Assembly (NCBI RefSeq): GCF_000519005.1
Contig: NZ_JAER01000011.1
Location: 26,389 to 90,388 of the forward strand
Length of the DNA stretch: 64,000 bases
From: Nocardioides sp. J54
GTDB lineage: Bacteria > Actinomycetota > Actinomycetes > Propionibacteriales > Nocardioidaceae
Direction of reading: 5' to 3'
Positions 16,834 through 25,205 of the stretch are shown one piece after another (the stretch's first letter is position 1; each line of letters opens with the position of its first letter). Position numbers and translations under genes: made by a program. The notes beneath the pieces are model-generated. The model was not told the origin of the DNA and did no database searches. It worked only from the letters and a program-made list of their open reading frames with translations.

Positions 16834-16983
16834 AAGGGCGGCGAACGTCGAGCGGAACGATGCGTTTCCGCAGGTCAGCGGCGTTCCCTAAGAAACCCGG
16901 GCGTTGCTGGCGTTGGCTGCTTGTGAGAGGAAGTGGTCGTCCCTTGCCGTGACGCGAACGCCCGGCCTGGTTCGACCGCGCGA

Positions 16984-18096
16984 TCACGGCCCCGCGAGAC
17001 TGAGGCGCTCGTTGATCGCTGCCACCGTGCGGCCGGCGGTCCGTCCCACGCCGAGCAGAGTGGCAGAGGCCGCCCCGGTCCAGTCGCCATACCCGACCAG
17101 GAACAGTCGCGGTTCGCCGACGGCCTGGGTGCCTGACGGGCCGCTGGTCGCGATCCGGCCTTCCCGCCCGCGCAGGCCAAGCGGGGCGAGGTGTCGGAGG
17201 GTGGGGCGGAAGCCGGTGCACCAGATGATGGTGTCCACCGCTTCCGTGTTGCCGTCTGCCCAGGCGACCCCGTCGCGGGTGAGCCGGTCGAACATCGGCC
17301 GAGCCTGGAGCGCGCCGCGGTCCCGGGCCCGGCGGACCGTGGGCACCATGACGATGTCGCCGAGCCCGGCCACGCCGGCGTGTTCGCGGCCTTCCTGGAG
17401 GGCGCGGACTCGTTGGGTGGCTTCGGCGAAGAGGACCCGGCCGTCGATGTCGTCGGGCAGGAACCGCGGCGGTCGCAGTGTGAACCAGAACGTTTCTGCT
17501 ACCTCGGAGACCTCGGCGAGGATCTGGGCCGCGGAGTTCCCGCCGCCCACCACCGCCACACGCCGCTCCGCGAGCTTGTCGGGGTTGCGGTAGTTGGCGG
17601 CGTGCAGCTGTTCTCCGGCGAAGGTCTCCATGGCGGGGTAGCGCGGCCAGAAAGGCTGGTCCCAGGTCCCGGTCGCCGACACCACCACGCGTGCGTGCAC
17701 GTCCAAGCCCGCCGCGGACACCAGCACCCGGCCGCGCGGGTCGTCGTCGACGCGTTGGACCCGGGTCACCCGGTGCGGGCGCAGCGGGCGCAGCTCGTAG
17801 CGGGACTCGTAGGCGGCGAGGTAGTCGACGACGTGCTGACGGGGCGGGAACCCGAGGGCGGCGTCGTTCCAGGGCGGCATCATCAATCCCGGCAGGGAGG
17901 AGAAGCTTGCGGGCGAGAACAGCCGCAGGCCGTCCCACATCCGGGGCCAGGCGCCGCCGGGTCCGTCACCGGCATCGAGGATCACGAAGTTCTCACCGGG
18001 GACTAGGCCGGCGCGGCGCAGATAGTAGCCGGTGGCGAGGCCGGCCTGTCCGCCGCCGATGATGGCGACGTCGACCTCCCGCACGACGTCGCGCAC
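16984..18096 (-). CDS. arsO: ArsO-like flavin-dependent monooxygenase
   Basis: A 370-residue FAD/NAD(P)H protein. The FAD-binding GGGQAG is near residue 12, the second Rossmann motif GGGNSAAQ near 185, and the monooxygenase-type ATGTWDQPFWP block lies between. The closest known relatives are ArsO-like flavoproteins encoded in arsenic clusters. The usual FMO fingerprint (FxGxxxHxxx) is weak: ETFAGEQLHAANYR is its equivalent. It lies downstream of the ArsR-GNAT gene and shares its promoter. A GTG at 18096 is chosen as start (GTG at 18084 is the alternative). The substrate is uncertain. Confidence 0.75.
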   Translation of the reverse strand: MRDVVREVDVAIIGGGQAGLATGYYLRRAGLVPGENFVILDAGDGPGGAWPRMWDGLRLFSPASFSSLPGLMMPPWNDAALGFPPRQHVVDYLAAYESRYELRPLRPHRVTRVQRVDDDPRGRVLVSAAGLDVHARVVVSATGTWDQPFWPRYPAMETFAGEQLHAANYRNPDKLAERRVAVVGGGNSAAQILAEVSEVAETFWFTLRPPRFLPDDIDGRVLFAEATQRVRALQEGREHAGVAGLGDIVMVPTVRRARDRGALQARPMFDRLTRDGVAWADGNTEAVDTIIWCTGFRPTLRHLAPLGLRGREGRIATSGPSGTQAVGEPRLFLVGYGDWTGAASATLLGVGRTAGRTVAAINERLSLAGP

Positions 18097-18113
18097 GTCC
18101 GGGGCGGCGGGGT

Positions 18114-19016
18114 TCAGTTGACCGGGCTGCGGCGCTCGAGCAGGACGGTGTCGCGCCAGACGCCGTCGAGTTGGGCGATCCGGGTGCGGACGGCGAGGGT
18201 CCGGTAGCCGGCTGAGTGGTGGAGCGCGAGGCTGGCGCGGTTCTCGGGGAAGATCGAGGTCTGCAGGGTCCACATGCCGGCGGCGTCGGCCTCGGTGACT
18301 TGGGTGAACAGCAGTGCCTTGCCGACGCCGCGGCCCCGGGCGGCCTCGGTGACGTAGACCGAGGTCTCGCCGACGCCGCGGTAGCACTCGCGGCTGGAGG
18401 CGGGGGTGATCGCGGTCCAGCCGACGACCTCCTCATCGAGCTCGGCCACCCAGGCCAGTCCGGGCAGCCACCTGGCCCGCATCTGCTTCGCGGTCGGCAC
18501 CTGGGTCTCGAAGGTGGCGTTGCGGGTGGCCAGGCCCTCCTCGTAGATCGCGAGCACGCGCGGCATGTCCGCGTCGACGACCGGGCGGGTGGTGACGTCG
18601 GTCGGAAGGTCCTCGGGGCAGCACGGCGGCGAGGAGAGGGTGCCCATGATGACGTCAGCGGCGTGGGGGAGGCCTGTGCAGCAGGCCGCGTTGACCGACA
18701 CCATGCTGGAGGTGCCCACCTTGTCCACGATCACGAAACCGACCTTCTTGAGCAGGTCGACGTGGTGGCTGCAGGTGCTCTGGCTGATCCCGAGCTGCCG
18801 GGCGAGATCGCCGATCCGCAGCGCGCCGGACGGCGACGTCGACAGCGCGTGCAGCAACCGGACCCGCGTCGGGTCGGCCAGGAGCGCGAACCACTCGGCG
18901 TAGTTCTCCGCGTCCGTCTTCGTCAGTGACGGCGCCGGGCGGACGTCCTCGTACAGCGGCAGCCGGCGGCTGTCGGCGGCCCGCGCGGGCGGCTGGGTGA
19001 CCGGGGTTGTCGGCAT
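18114..19016 (-). CDS. ArsR-type repressor fused to a GNAT acetyltransferase (ArsN-like)
   Basis: A 300-residue two-domain protein. Residues about 35-125 are a winged helix of the ArsR family (FALLADPTRVRLLHAL, and SQSTCSHHVDLLKKVGF as recognition helix), followed by cysteines in NAACCTGLPHAA and SPPCCPED that can bind As(III). Residues about 145-295 are a GNAT domain with VYVTEAARGRGVGKALLF, the acetyl-CoA loop RGRGVG. ArsN-type GNATs inactivate arsinothricin or phosphinothricin by N-acetylation, and the similarity to this type is an inference from context and motif. The ATG at 19016 is chosen because upstream frame is operator DNA. It is divergent from the 19117 flavoprotein gene. Confidence 0.82.
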   Translation of the reverse strand: MPTTPVTQPPARAADSRRLPLYEDVRPAPSLTKTDAENYAEWFALLADPTRVRLLHALSTSPSGALRIGDLARQLGISQSTCSHHVDLLKKVGFVIVDKVGTSSMVSVNAACCTGLPHAADVIMGTLSSPPCCPEDLPTDVTTRPVVDADMPRVLAIYEEGLATRNATFETQVPTAKQMRARWLPGLAWVAELDEEVVGWTAITPASSRECYRGVGETSVYVTEAARGRGVGKALLFTQVTEADAAGMWTLQTSIFPENRASLALHHSAGYRTLAVRTRIAQLDGVWRDTVLLERRSPVN

Positions 19017-19038
19017 GGGGAAAGAATACCTTGCTTTC

Positions 19039-19083
19039 ATCGACGGGGGTCGATACAGTCCAAATCCATCGACGGACGTCGAT
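19039..19083. promoter_or_regulatory. Two operator-like palindromes between the divergent ars genes
   Basis: ATCGACGGGGGTCGAT at 19039-19054 and ATCGACGGACGTCGAT at 19068-19083. Each has ATCGAC/GTCGAT arms (the second is nearly a perfect 16-mer palindrome) and the centres are 29 bases, about three helix turns, apart. They sit between the ArsR-GNAT start and the flavoprotein start, so this ArsR fusion most likely binds both and represses both directions, releasing on As(III). Confidence 0.75.
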
Positions 19084-19116
19084 AGATTAGCCGACTGTTC
19101 TGAGGAGTCCCCTGTC

Positions 19117-20466
19117 ATGCAGCACCCCCTGGTCATCATCGGAGCCGGCCCGATCGGCCTGGCCGCCGCCGCGAACGCCGCCGACCGCAGCATCGACTTC
19201 GTCGTCCTCGAAGCGGGTCCGGAGGCCGGCGCCGCGGTCGGGGAGTGGGCACACGTGCGGCTGTTCTCCGCCTGGTCCGAGCTCGTCGACCCGGTCGCCC
19301 GCCGGCTGCTGGACGCGACCGGCACCTGGACCGCTCCGGATGAGAAGACCTACCCGACCGGCGGTGAGTGGCGCACCCGATACCTGCAGCCGCTGGCCGA
19401 CATCCTCGACAAGACCGAGCACGGCTCGGTGCGCTACGGCGCCCGGGTGGTCGGTGTCAGCCGTGACGGCCGGGACCTGGTGGTCGATTCCGGCCGCGAG
19501 GGCGACCCGTTCGCCATCCACGTCGAAACCCAGACCGGGCACGAGCGCCTGCTGGCACGCGCCGTGGTGGACGCCTCCGGCACCTGGGCCCGGCCGAACC
19601 CGCTCGGCGCCGACGGCTACCCGGCGCTGGGTGAGCGGGACAACGCCGCACGGTTCGCCTACGGCATCCCGGACTTCTCCGACCCGGCCGTGTCCGCGCG
19701 CTACGCCGGCAAGCACGTCGCCGTGGCCGGCAAGGGCGCCTCGGCGCAGGGCGTCCTGATCGGGCTCGCCCGGCTCGCCGAGCGCGACCCCGGGACTCGA
19801 GTCTCGTGGTTGCTGCGCCGCCCCAGCGTCGGGGACGCGTTCGGCGGCGGCGACAACGACCAGCTGGAGGAGCGCGGCAAGCTCGGCCAAGCCGCCAAGG
19901 CCGCCACCTCCAGCGGGCACGTCGTCAACGTCACCCAGTTCCGCACCCGCGCCGTGGAGACCCAGCCGGACGGCCGCCTCACGTTGACCTCGACCAACGG
20001 CCAGCAGGTCACGGACGTCGACGAGGTCATCGTGGTCACCGGCTACCGCCCCGACTTCAGCTTTCTCTCGGAGGTGCGGCTCGACCTCGACCCAGCCCTC
20101 GGCGCGGCCCGGTTCCTCGCCGCGCAGATCCACCCCGATCACCACTCCTGCGGCGACGTGGCACCGCACGGCTACAAGGAGCTCGGCCAGCCGGAGGAGG
20201 GCCTATACCTGGTGGGGATGAAGTCCTACGGCCGGGCGCCGTCGTTCCTGGCGATGACCGGGTTCGAGCAGGTCCGCTCGGTGGTCGCCGCCCTGGACGG
20301 CGACCTCGAGGCAGCCGACCGGGTCGACCTGGTGCTGCCTGAGACCGGTGTGTGCGACGGCGCCGGCGCCTTCGACGACGCGACCGCCACCGCGAGCGGT
20401 GGTGGCTGCTGCGGAGCTCCGGCGGAACCGCAGGTCCTCACGCTCGGAGGTCTCGGCGTCCGATGA
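19117..20466 (+). CDS. FAD-dependent oxidoreductase of the arsenic cluster
   Basis: A 449-residue flavoprotein. IGAGPIGLAAAANAA near residue 8-22 is the FAD dinucleotide-binding motif; VAGKGASAQGVLIGL near 205-220 is a second Rossmann motif of unusual sequence (KGASAQG in place of GxGNSG). The C-terminal end, ASGGGCCGAPAEPQ, has a vicinal Cys pair that could bind As(III) or take part in thiol chemistry. An ATG with TGAGGAGTCCCC ahead of it is used. Its role (oxidation or reduction of an arsenical or a thiol) is not known. It overlaps the next gene (ATGA). Confidence 0.78.
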   Translation: MQHPLVIIGAGPIGLAAAANAADRSIDFVVLEAGPEAGAAVGEWAHVRLFSAWSELVDPVARRLLDATGTWTAPDEKTYPTGGEWRTRYLQPLADILDKTEHGSVRYGARVVGVSRDGRDLVVDSGREGDPFAIHVETQTGHERLLARAVVDASGTWARPNPLGADGYPALGERDNAARFAYGIPDFSDPAVSARYAGKHVAVAGKGASAQGVLIGLARLAERDPGTRVSWLLRRPSVGDAFGGGDNDQLEERGKLGQAAKAATSSGHVVNVTQFRTRAVETQPDGRLTLTSTNGQQVTDVDEVIVVTGYRPDFSFLSEVRLDLDPALGAARFLAAQIHPDHHSCGDVAPHGYKELGQPEEGLYLVGMKSYGRAPSFLAMTGFEQVRSVVAALDGDLEAADRVDLVLPETGVCDGAGAFDDATATASGGGCCGAPAEPQVLTLGGLGVR

Positions 20467-21530
20467 ACACCCAGCGAGTGTTGATCGTCGGCGGCGGCCA
20501 GTCCGGGTTGGCCGCCGCCCGCGCCGCCCGCGACGCCGGCCTCGAGCCGGTCGTGCTCGAGGCCGGCGAGGAGCCGACCGGGTCGTGGCCGCGCTACTAC
20601 GACAGCCTGCGGCTCTTCTCGCCCAGTAAGTACAGCGGCTTTCCCGGTTACGCGTTCCCCGGCCAGCCGGGCCGCTACCCGACCCGGGACGAGGTCGTGG
20701 GCTTCTTGCGCGGCTACGCGTCCTGGCTCGGTGTCGACATCCGCACCGGCGCCCGGGTCGAGGACGTCACCACCGACGGCCAGCGGTTCGTCTCCCACCT
20801 CAACGACGGCACGAATGTCGAGGGCGACGCTCTGGTGGCCGCGTCCGGTTCGTTCGCCAACCCCTACCTTCCCGCGATCCCGGGCCGCGATGAGTTCGCC
20901 GGCGAGGTGCTGCACGTCGCCGACTACCGCTCACCGCTGCCCTACGCCGGGAAGCGGGTCGTCGTGGTGGGGGCCGGGAACTCAGCGGTTCAGGTCGGCC
21001 ACGAGCTCGCTACGGTCGCCGACACTACGCTCGCGGTGCGTTCCCCGATCCAGTTCGTGCCCCAGGTACGCGGCGGCCGGGACCTCCACTTCTGGCTCGA
21101 CAAGCTCAAGCTCGACCTGCTGCCGCCGGCGGTGCTGGTCCGGCTGGTCAAGGGCACACCGGTGCTCGACACCGGCGAGTACCGGGCCGCCGTCGAGGCC
21201 GGCCGGCTGCCGCAGCGCCCGGTGTTCACCTCGTTCACGTCCGACGGCGTCGTGTGGGCGGACGGGACAACGGAGCCAGTCGACACGGTGATCTTCGCGA
21301 CCGGCTACCGGCCACACCTGCCCTATCTGAACGGCATCGGAGCCCTGGCCGGGGACGGCACCCCGTTGCACGACCGCGGGTTGTCCACCACCCACCCCGG
21401 GCTGGCCTACCTCGGGTTGGAGTTCCAGCGTTCCTTCTCCTCCAACACCCTGCGCGGTGTGCACCGCGACGCCGGTTACGTGATAGCCGCTCTGGGCTCG
21501 AGAACGCGCAGGGCGGCGGTTCGTGGCTGA
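20463..21530 (+). CDS. Second ArsO-like flavin monooxygenase
   Basis: A 355-residue protein resembling the 370-residue ArsO-like protein encoded at 16984-18096. GGGQSGLAAARAA is the FAD-binding motif, GAGNSAVQVG the NADPH-binding motif, and FAGEVLHVADYR the monooxygenase-like fingerprint, with FATGYRPHLPYL near the end. The length and spacing of motifs equal those of the first copy, so the cluster carries two paralogues on opposite strands. The ATG overlaps the previous stop; the stop overlaps the MFS start. Confidence 0.78.
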   Translation: MNTQRVLIVGGGQSGLAAARAARDAGLEPVVLEAGEEPTGSWPRYYDSLRLFSPSKYSGFPGYAFPGQPGRYPTRDEVVGFLRGYASWLGVDIRTGARVEDVTTDGQRFVSHLNDGTNVEGDALVAASGSFANPYLPAIPGRDEFAGEVLHVADYRSPLPYAGKRVVVVGAGNSAVQVGHELATVADTTLAVRSPIQFVPQVRGGRDLHFWLDKLKLDLLPPAVLVRLVKGTPVLDTGEYRAAVEAGRLPQRPVFTSFTSDGVVWADGTTEPVDTVIFATGYRPHLPYLNGIGALAGDGTPLHDRGLSTTHPGLAYLGLEFQRSFSSNTLRGVHRDAGYVIAALGSRTRRAAVRG

Positions 21531-22773
21531 ACCAGCCGCGATGCCGGGCGCCGCACACGCCATCCCGTCCGCGACGCCGCCGGTTCGGCCGGCGTTGCGG
21601 ACGGTGCTCGCGGCGCTGTGCCTGACGGAGATCGTCAGCTGGGGCGTGCTGTACTACGCCTTCCCGGTGCTGGCTCCCGGCATCGCGGCCGACACGGGCT
21701 GGTCGCTGACCGCGATCAGCGCCGCCTTCTCCGCGGGCCTGGTCACCTCCGCGGTGGTCGGGATCCCGGTCGGCCGCCTGCTCGACGGGAGCGGGCCGCG
21801 TGCGGTGATGACGGCCGGGTCGGTGTTGGCCGGGCTCGCGGTCGGGCTGATCGCCTGGTCGCCAAACCTGGCCGTCTTCGCGCTCGCGTGGGCGGTCGCC
21901 GGGGTCGCGATGGCCGGGGTCCTGTACCAGCCGGCATTCGCGGCCCTGACCCGCTGGTACGGCGCCCGCCACCTCCCGGCGCTCGCGACCCTCACCTTGG
22001 TGGCGGGCCTGGCCAGCACCGTGTTCGCACCCTTGACCGCCGGCCTCGATGCGCGCCTGGACTGGCGTGGCGTCTACCTCGTCCTCGGGATCGGGCTACT
22101 CGTGGTCACCGTGCCCGCCCATGCGATCGGGTTACGCCGACCCTGGCCGCCGGACTCCCACGGACACGACGACGAGTCGGCAGATGTCGGTGAGTACGCC
22201 GCCTCGGTGACCACGACCGCCCGGTTCCGGCTCCTAGTCATCGGGCTCACCGCCGCGTCGCTGGCGATGTACGCCGCGCTGATCAACCTGGTGCCGCTCC
22301 TGCTCGAGCAGGGTATCTCGGCGGGTGTGGCCGCCTGGGCCCTCGGGCTGGGTGGCGTGGGTCAGGTCGCCGGACGGATCGTCTACACCCTCTCGGCCCA
22401 CCGGGTAAGCCTGCGGTCCCGGACGGGTTTGGTGTTCACGCTGTCCGCAGCCAGCATCGCGGCGCTCGCTGTCGCACCGGGCCACGCGCTGATCCTCATC
22501 GGCCTGTCCATGGTGGCCGGGGTCGCTCGCGGGATCGCCACCCTGCTACACGCCACCGCGGTCACCGACCGTTGGGGTCCGCGGGCCTACGGCCGACTGT
22601 CAGGCATCCTCGGTGCTCCGGTCGTGTTCGCGTCCGCGCTCGCGCCGTGGGTCGGTGCCGCCCTCGCCGAACTCACCGGAAGCTACGCCACCACGTACGG
22701 ACTGTTGTCGTTGATCGCCGCGACCGGTGCGCTGCTCATGACGCTCAGCACTCCTTCCAGAGCCGTCGCGTAG
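21523..22773 (+). CDS. MFS transporter of the arsenic cluster
   Basis: A 416-residue major-facilitator protein with twelve predicted membrane segments; GRLLDGSGPRAVM is the MFS loop-2-3 motif (GxxxDxxGxR/K). The GTG start overlaps the preceding flavoprotein by 8 bases (VAEPAAMPGA), so its expression is coupled to it. In arsenic clusters MFS proteins such as ArsJ or ArsK export organic or trivalent arsenicals, and no Acr3 or ArsB pump is visible here. The exact substrate is not determined; ArsJ normally needs a GAPDH-type partner, which is not present. Confidence 0.8.
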   Translation: MAEPAAMPGAAHAIPSATPPVRPALRTVLAALCLTEIVSWGVLYYAFPVLAPGIAADTGWSLTAISAAFSAGLVTSAVVGIPVGRLLDGSGPRAVMTAGSVLAGLAVGLIAWSPNLAVFALAWAVAGVAMAGVLYQPAFAALTRWYGARHLPALATLTLVAGLASTVFAPLTAGLDARLDWRGVYLVLGIGLLVVTVPAHAIGLRRPWPPDSHGHDDESADVGEYAASVTTTARFRLLVIGLTAASLAMYAALINLVPLLLEQGISAGVAAWALGLGGVGQVAGRIVYTLSAHRVSLRSRTGLVFTLSAASIAALAVAPGHALILIGLSMVAGVARGIATLLHATAVTDRWGPRAYGRLSGILGAPVVFASALAPWVGAALAELTGSYATTYGLLSLIAATGALLMTLSTPSRAVA

Positions 22774-22908
22774 TCCTCCGCTGGCTGCGTGGATGAAGGC
22801 TGCGGACTCGGCGGTCGATGGAGCGCCTGGCCCTACCGTCAAAGGTCGTGCCGGGCTGACGTTTCGCGTGCTGGCTCGAGGGCCCGAACCGCCAACGACC
22901 ACGTCCTC

Positions 22909-23562
22909 TCAGCGCTGCCCCGGCACGTCGAGCTCGTCGAGTAGAGCGAGCACCCGGCGTTCGATCTCGTCGCGGATCGGACGGACGTCGGCGACGTCCT
23001 TGCCGGCTGGGTCCTCAAGCTCCCAGTCCTCGTACCTTTTGCCGGGGAAGTAGGGGCAGGCGTCGCCGCAGCCCATGGTGACCACGACGTCGGCGGCCTG
23101 GACGATCTCGTCGGTCCACGGCTTGGGGAACTCCTGAGCGATGTCGATGCCCCGCTCGGCCATCGCCGCGACCGCAGCCCGGTTGACGGCCTCGCCCGGC
23201 TCCGAGCCTCCGGACCACGCGACGGCCGCGTCTCCGGCGTGGTGGTTGAAGAAACCCAGTGCCATCTGGGATCGGCCCGCGTTGTGTACGCACAGGAACA
23301 GCACGACCGGCTTGCCGTCCGCGGACTTGCCCTCGATCTTCGCGGCGGCCTGGAGCTGCTGCTTGGCGTACCGCTCGGCCAGTAGCGGGAGGAACGTTGC
23401 GACGGTGGCCTTACCAGCGAACTCGTTGAACGAGGAGTGCAGGAACCGCTCGATCGTCTCGAGGTTGAAGACCCCGGCGAAGTCCTCGGACAGTCGGGTG
23501 GCCGCCGTCTTCAGGGCGATCTGCTGGTCGAGGGTGACGGACATGTCATGCGTGCTGCTCAT
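22909..23562 (-). CDS. arsC: Arsenate reductase (LMW-phosphatase type) with N-terminal three-helix domain
   Basis: A 217-residue protein. Residues 1-75 are a three-helix bundle (SEDFAGVFNLETIERFL, FNEFAGKATVATFLPLLAER), common in the actinobacterial long-form ArsC. Residues 85-217 are an LMW protein-tyrosine-phosphatase-type arsenate reductase with the active-site loop LCVHNAGRSQMA and the conserved MGCGDACPYFPG later, whose Cys pair supports reduction by thioredoxin or mycothiol. Converts As(V) to As(III). ATG follows GGAAGGCTCACG. It is convergent with the MFS gene and downstream of the ArsR-ArsC fusion gene. Confidence 0.9.
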   Translation of the reverse strand: MSSTHDMSVTLDQQIALKTAATRLSEDFAGVFNLETIERFLHSSFNEFAGKATVATFLPLLAERYAKQQLQAAAKIEGKSADGKPVVLFLCVHNAGRSQMALGFFNHHAGDAAVAWSGGSEPGEAVNRAAVAAMAERGIDIAQEFPKPWTDEIVQAADVVVTMGCGDACPYFPGKRYEDWELEDPAGKDVADVRPIRDEIERRVLALLDELDVPGQR

Positions 23563-23605
23563 CGTGAGCCTTCCGGTGGTGAAAGGTGCAGGGGCAGGTG
23601 ATGGG

Positions 23606-24277
23606 TTAGGAGGCGAGTCGGGGCACCAGGGACAGCACCCGGCCCTCGATGTCGGCCAGGGCGGCGTCGAACGCCTTCGGCGTTCCGACGCTGACCGGAT
23701 CCGGGATCGACCAGTGCAACTCGGCCCAGACACGCAGCTCCTCGTGAGCCAGATCGCACACCGTGATCACCAGGTCGTCCTCGGTCACCACGTCGGTGAT
23801 CATGCGCGGTCGGACCCGTGGGAGTGGTACGCCGTGCCGGGCGGCGGCATCGATCGCGCCCGGGTCGATCCGGTCACCGGGATGAGTGCCGGCCGAGGCC
23901 GCCGGGACCTGGCTGGCCCTTCGCCACAGCGCGGCGGCAAGGTGGGATCGAGCCGAGTTCGCGGTGCACACGAACACCACCCGGGCCGGAGCCGCGAGCG
24001 GCTCGGTGGTGGCCGGTAGCAAGGTCCGGTCCGCGAGCCGGAGGTACTGGCGCCGCCCATCGCCCTGGGAACGGTGGCTGGTCACCAGCCCGACCTCGCG
24101 TAGGACCTTCAGGTGGTGGGCGAGCAGGTTCGACGGCATGTCGAGCGCTGCTGCCAGCTCCGAGGGAGAGGCATCGCCGACGCTGAGGATGTCGGCGATC
24201 CGCAAGCGCGCCGGATCGCCGAGTGCGGCGTACACAGCAGCACGTCGCTCAAGGTCCGTCTTTGACTCAGGATTCAT
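23606..24277 (-). CDS. ArsR repressor fused to an LMW-phosphatase-type arsenate reductase
   Basis: A 223-residue fusion. Residues 10-90 form an ArsR winged helix (YAALGDPARLRIADIL, then SNLLAHHLKVLREVGL). Residues 95-223 form an LMW-PTP/ArsC domain with the loop VCTANSARSHLAAALW (CX5R) and the acid in CDLAHEELR. The ArsC domain has CX5R but lacks the extra Cys pair of the gene next door, so it may be an As-sensing or phosphatase-like domain rather than a full reductase. The ATG at 24277 lies within an operator-like repeat; it is divergent from the aquaporin gene. Confidence 0.85.
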   Translation of the reverse strand: MNPESKTDLERRAAVYAALGDPARLRIADILSVGDASPSELAAALDMPSNLLAHHLKVLREVGLVTSHRSQGDGRRQYLRLADRTLLPATTEPLAAPARVVFVCTANSARSHLAAALWRRASQVPAASAGTHPGDRIDPGAIDAAARHGVPLPRVRPRMITDVVTEDDLVITVCDLAHEELRVWAELHWSIPDPVSVGTPKAFDAALADIEGRVLSLVPRLAS

Positions 24278-24297
24278 TGACTCAAGTTTGACTGAGT
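24262..24297. promoter_or_regulatory. Repeat cluster in the arsR-arsC / aquaporin intergenic region
   Basis: TTGACTCA at 24262-24269 and again at 24277-24284, then TTGACTGA at 24288-24295, with a palindrome ACTCA-N8-TGAGT at 24280-24297. The repeats run into the start codon of the ArsR-ArsC fusion and end 26 bases before the aquaporin GTG. They look like the binding site of the fused ArsR, controlling both genes. Confidence 0.65.
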
Positions 24298-24323
24298 GAT
24301 CGTCCCGCGTCAAGAATGCTCGC

Positions 24324-25040
24324 GTGCTTCCATCCATCGCCCGGCGCCTGCTCGCCGAGTTCCTCGGTACCGGCCTCCTCGTTGCTGTCGTCGTGGGGTC
24401 CGGCATCGCTGCCCAAGAGTTGTCACCCGGCGATGTCGGCCTGCAGCTGCTGCAGAACTCGACCACAACGGTCCTTGGCCTCACAGCGCTGATCCTGCTG
24501 TTCGGTCCCGTCTCCGGCGCCCACTTCAATCCCGTAGTGTCGCTGGCCGACTGGTACCTCGGCCGCCGCTCACGGAAGGGGCTGAGCCTCGTGCAGGTGG
24601 GGACGTACGCCGTCGCGCAGATCAGTGGAGGCGTCGCGGGTGCCGTCCTCGCGAACGTCATGTTCGAGGTCAACGCAGCGATCTCCACCAAGGAGCGCGC
24701 GACCGGCGGACACCTGGTGGCCGAGGTCGTCGCGACCGCGGTCCTGGTCGCGCTCATCTTCGCCCTGGTCCGCACGGACCGCGGCGCGATCGCGGCCCCG
24801 GCGGTCGGCGCCTACATCGGCGCCGCGTACTGGTTCACCAGCTCGACCTCGTTCGCCAACCCCGCGGTGACGATCGGCCGGATCTTCTCCGACACCTTCA
24901 CCGGCATTGACCCGGCGTCTGCACCTGCATTCATCGGCATGCAGCTGCTCGGCCTTTGTGTCGGTGTCGCGGTCATCCTCGCGCTCTACCCCGACGCCGG
25001 CGAAAAGGCCGACGATGTCGTCCTGCCACACCTCCGTTGA
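24324..25040 (+). CDS. Aquaporin/aquaglyceroporin of the arsenic cluster (AqpS-like)
   Basis: A 238-residue MIP channel with six membrane segments and the two half-helix motifs HFNPVVS (NPV) and SFANPAVTIGR (NPA). A GTG start is used because it directly follows the divergent operator. In Sinorhizobium meliloti an aquaglyceroporin, AqpS, lets As(III) leave the cell after ArsC has reduced As(V), replacing ArsB or Acr3. The same job is likely here because two arsenate-reductase-type genes are adjacent and no Acr3, ArsA or ArsB is present (inference). Confidence 0.85.
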   Translation: MLPSIARRLLAEFLGTGLLVAVVVGSGIAAQELSPGDVGLQLLQNSTTTVLGLTALILLFGPVSGAHFNPVVSLADWYLGRRSRKGLSLVQVGTYAVAQISGGVAGAVLANVMFEVNAAISTKERATGGHLVAEVVATAVLVALIFALVRTDRGAIAAPAVGAYIGAAYWFTSSTSFANPAVTIGRIFSDTFTGIDPASAPAFIGMQLLGLCVGVAVILALYPDAGEKADDVVLPHLR

Positions 25041-25063
25041 CGAGCCATCCCTAGGAAGCCCCA

Positions 25064-25205
25064 TGCACCTGGTAGCCATCGGCGGCAGTGACGCCGAAAT
25101 CTTGGCGGCCCTGCGCGCCCGCGAGCTCGACCCAAGCGACTGATCGTGCGAAACCCCGATCGCACGTACGCCCTCGAATAGGACGAGCTCGTCATCGACA
25201 CGGGT
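25064..25205 (+). pseudogene. Remnant of an FAD/NAD(P)-dependent disulphide reductase
   Basis: ATGCACCTGGTAGCCATCGG starts a short frame reading MHLVAIGGSDAEILAALRAR, the FAD-binding start of CoA-disulphide-reductase or NADH-oxidase-type proteins, ending at TGA 25142-25144. After a deletion, another frame continues RTYALE-stop-DELVIDTGA at about 25153-25205; the stop is a TAG where the family has Tyr (EYDELVIATGA). So the middle is deleted and the rest carries a nonsense change. It once belonged to the arsenic or thiol-redox genes. It is inactive. Confidence 0.7.
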
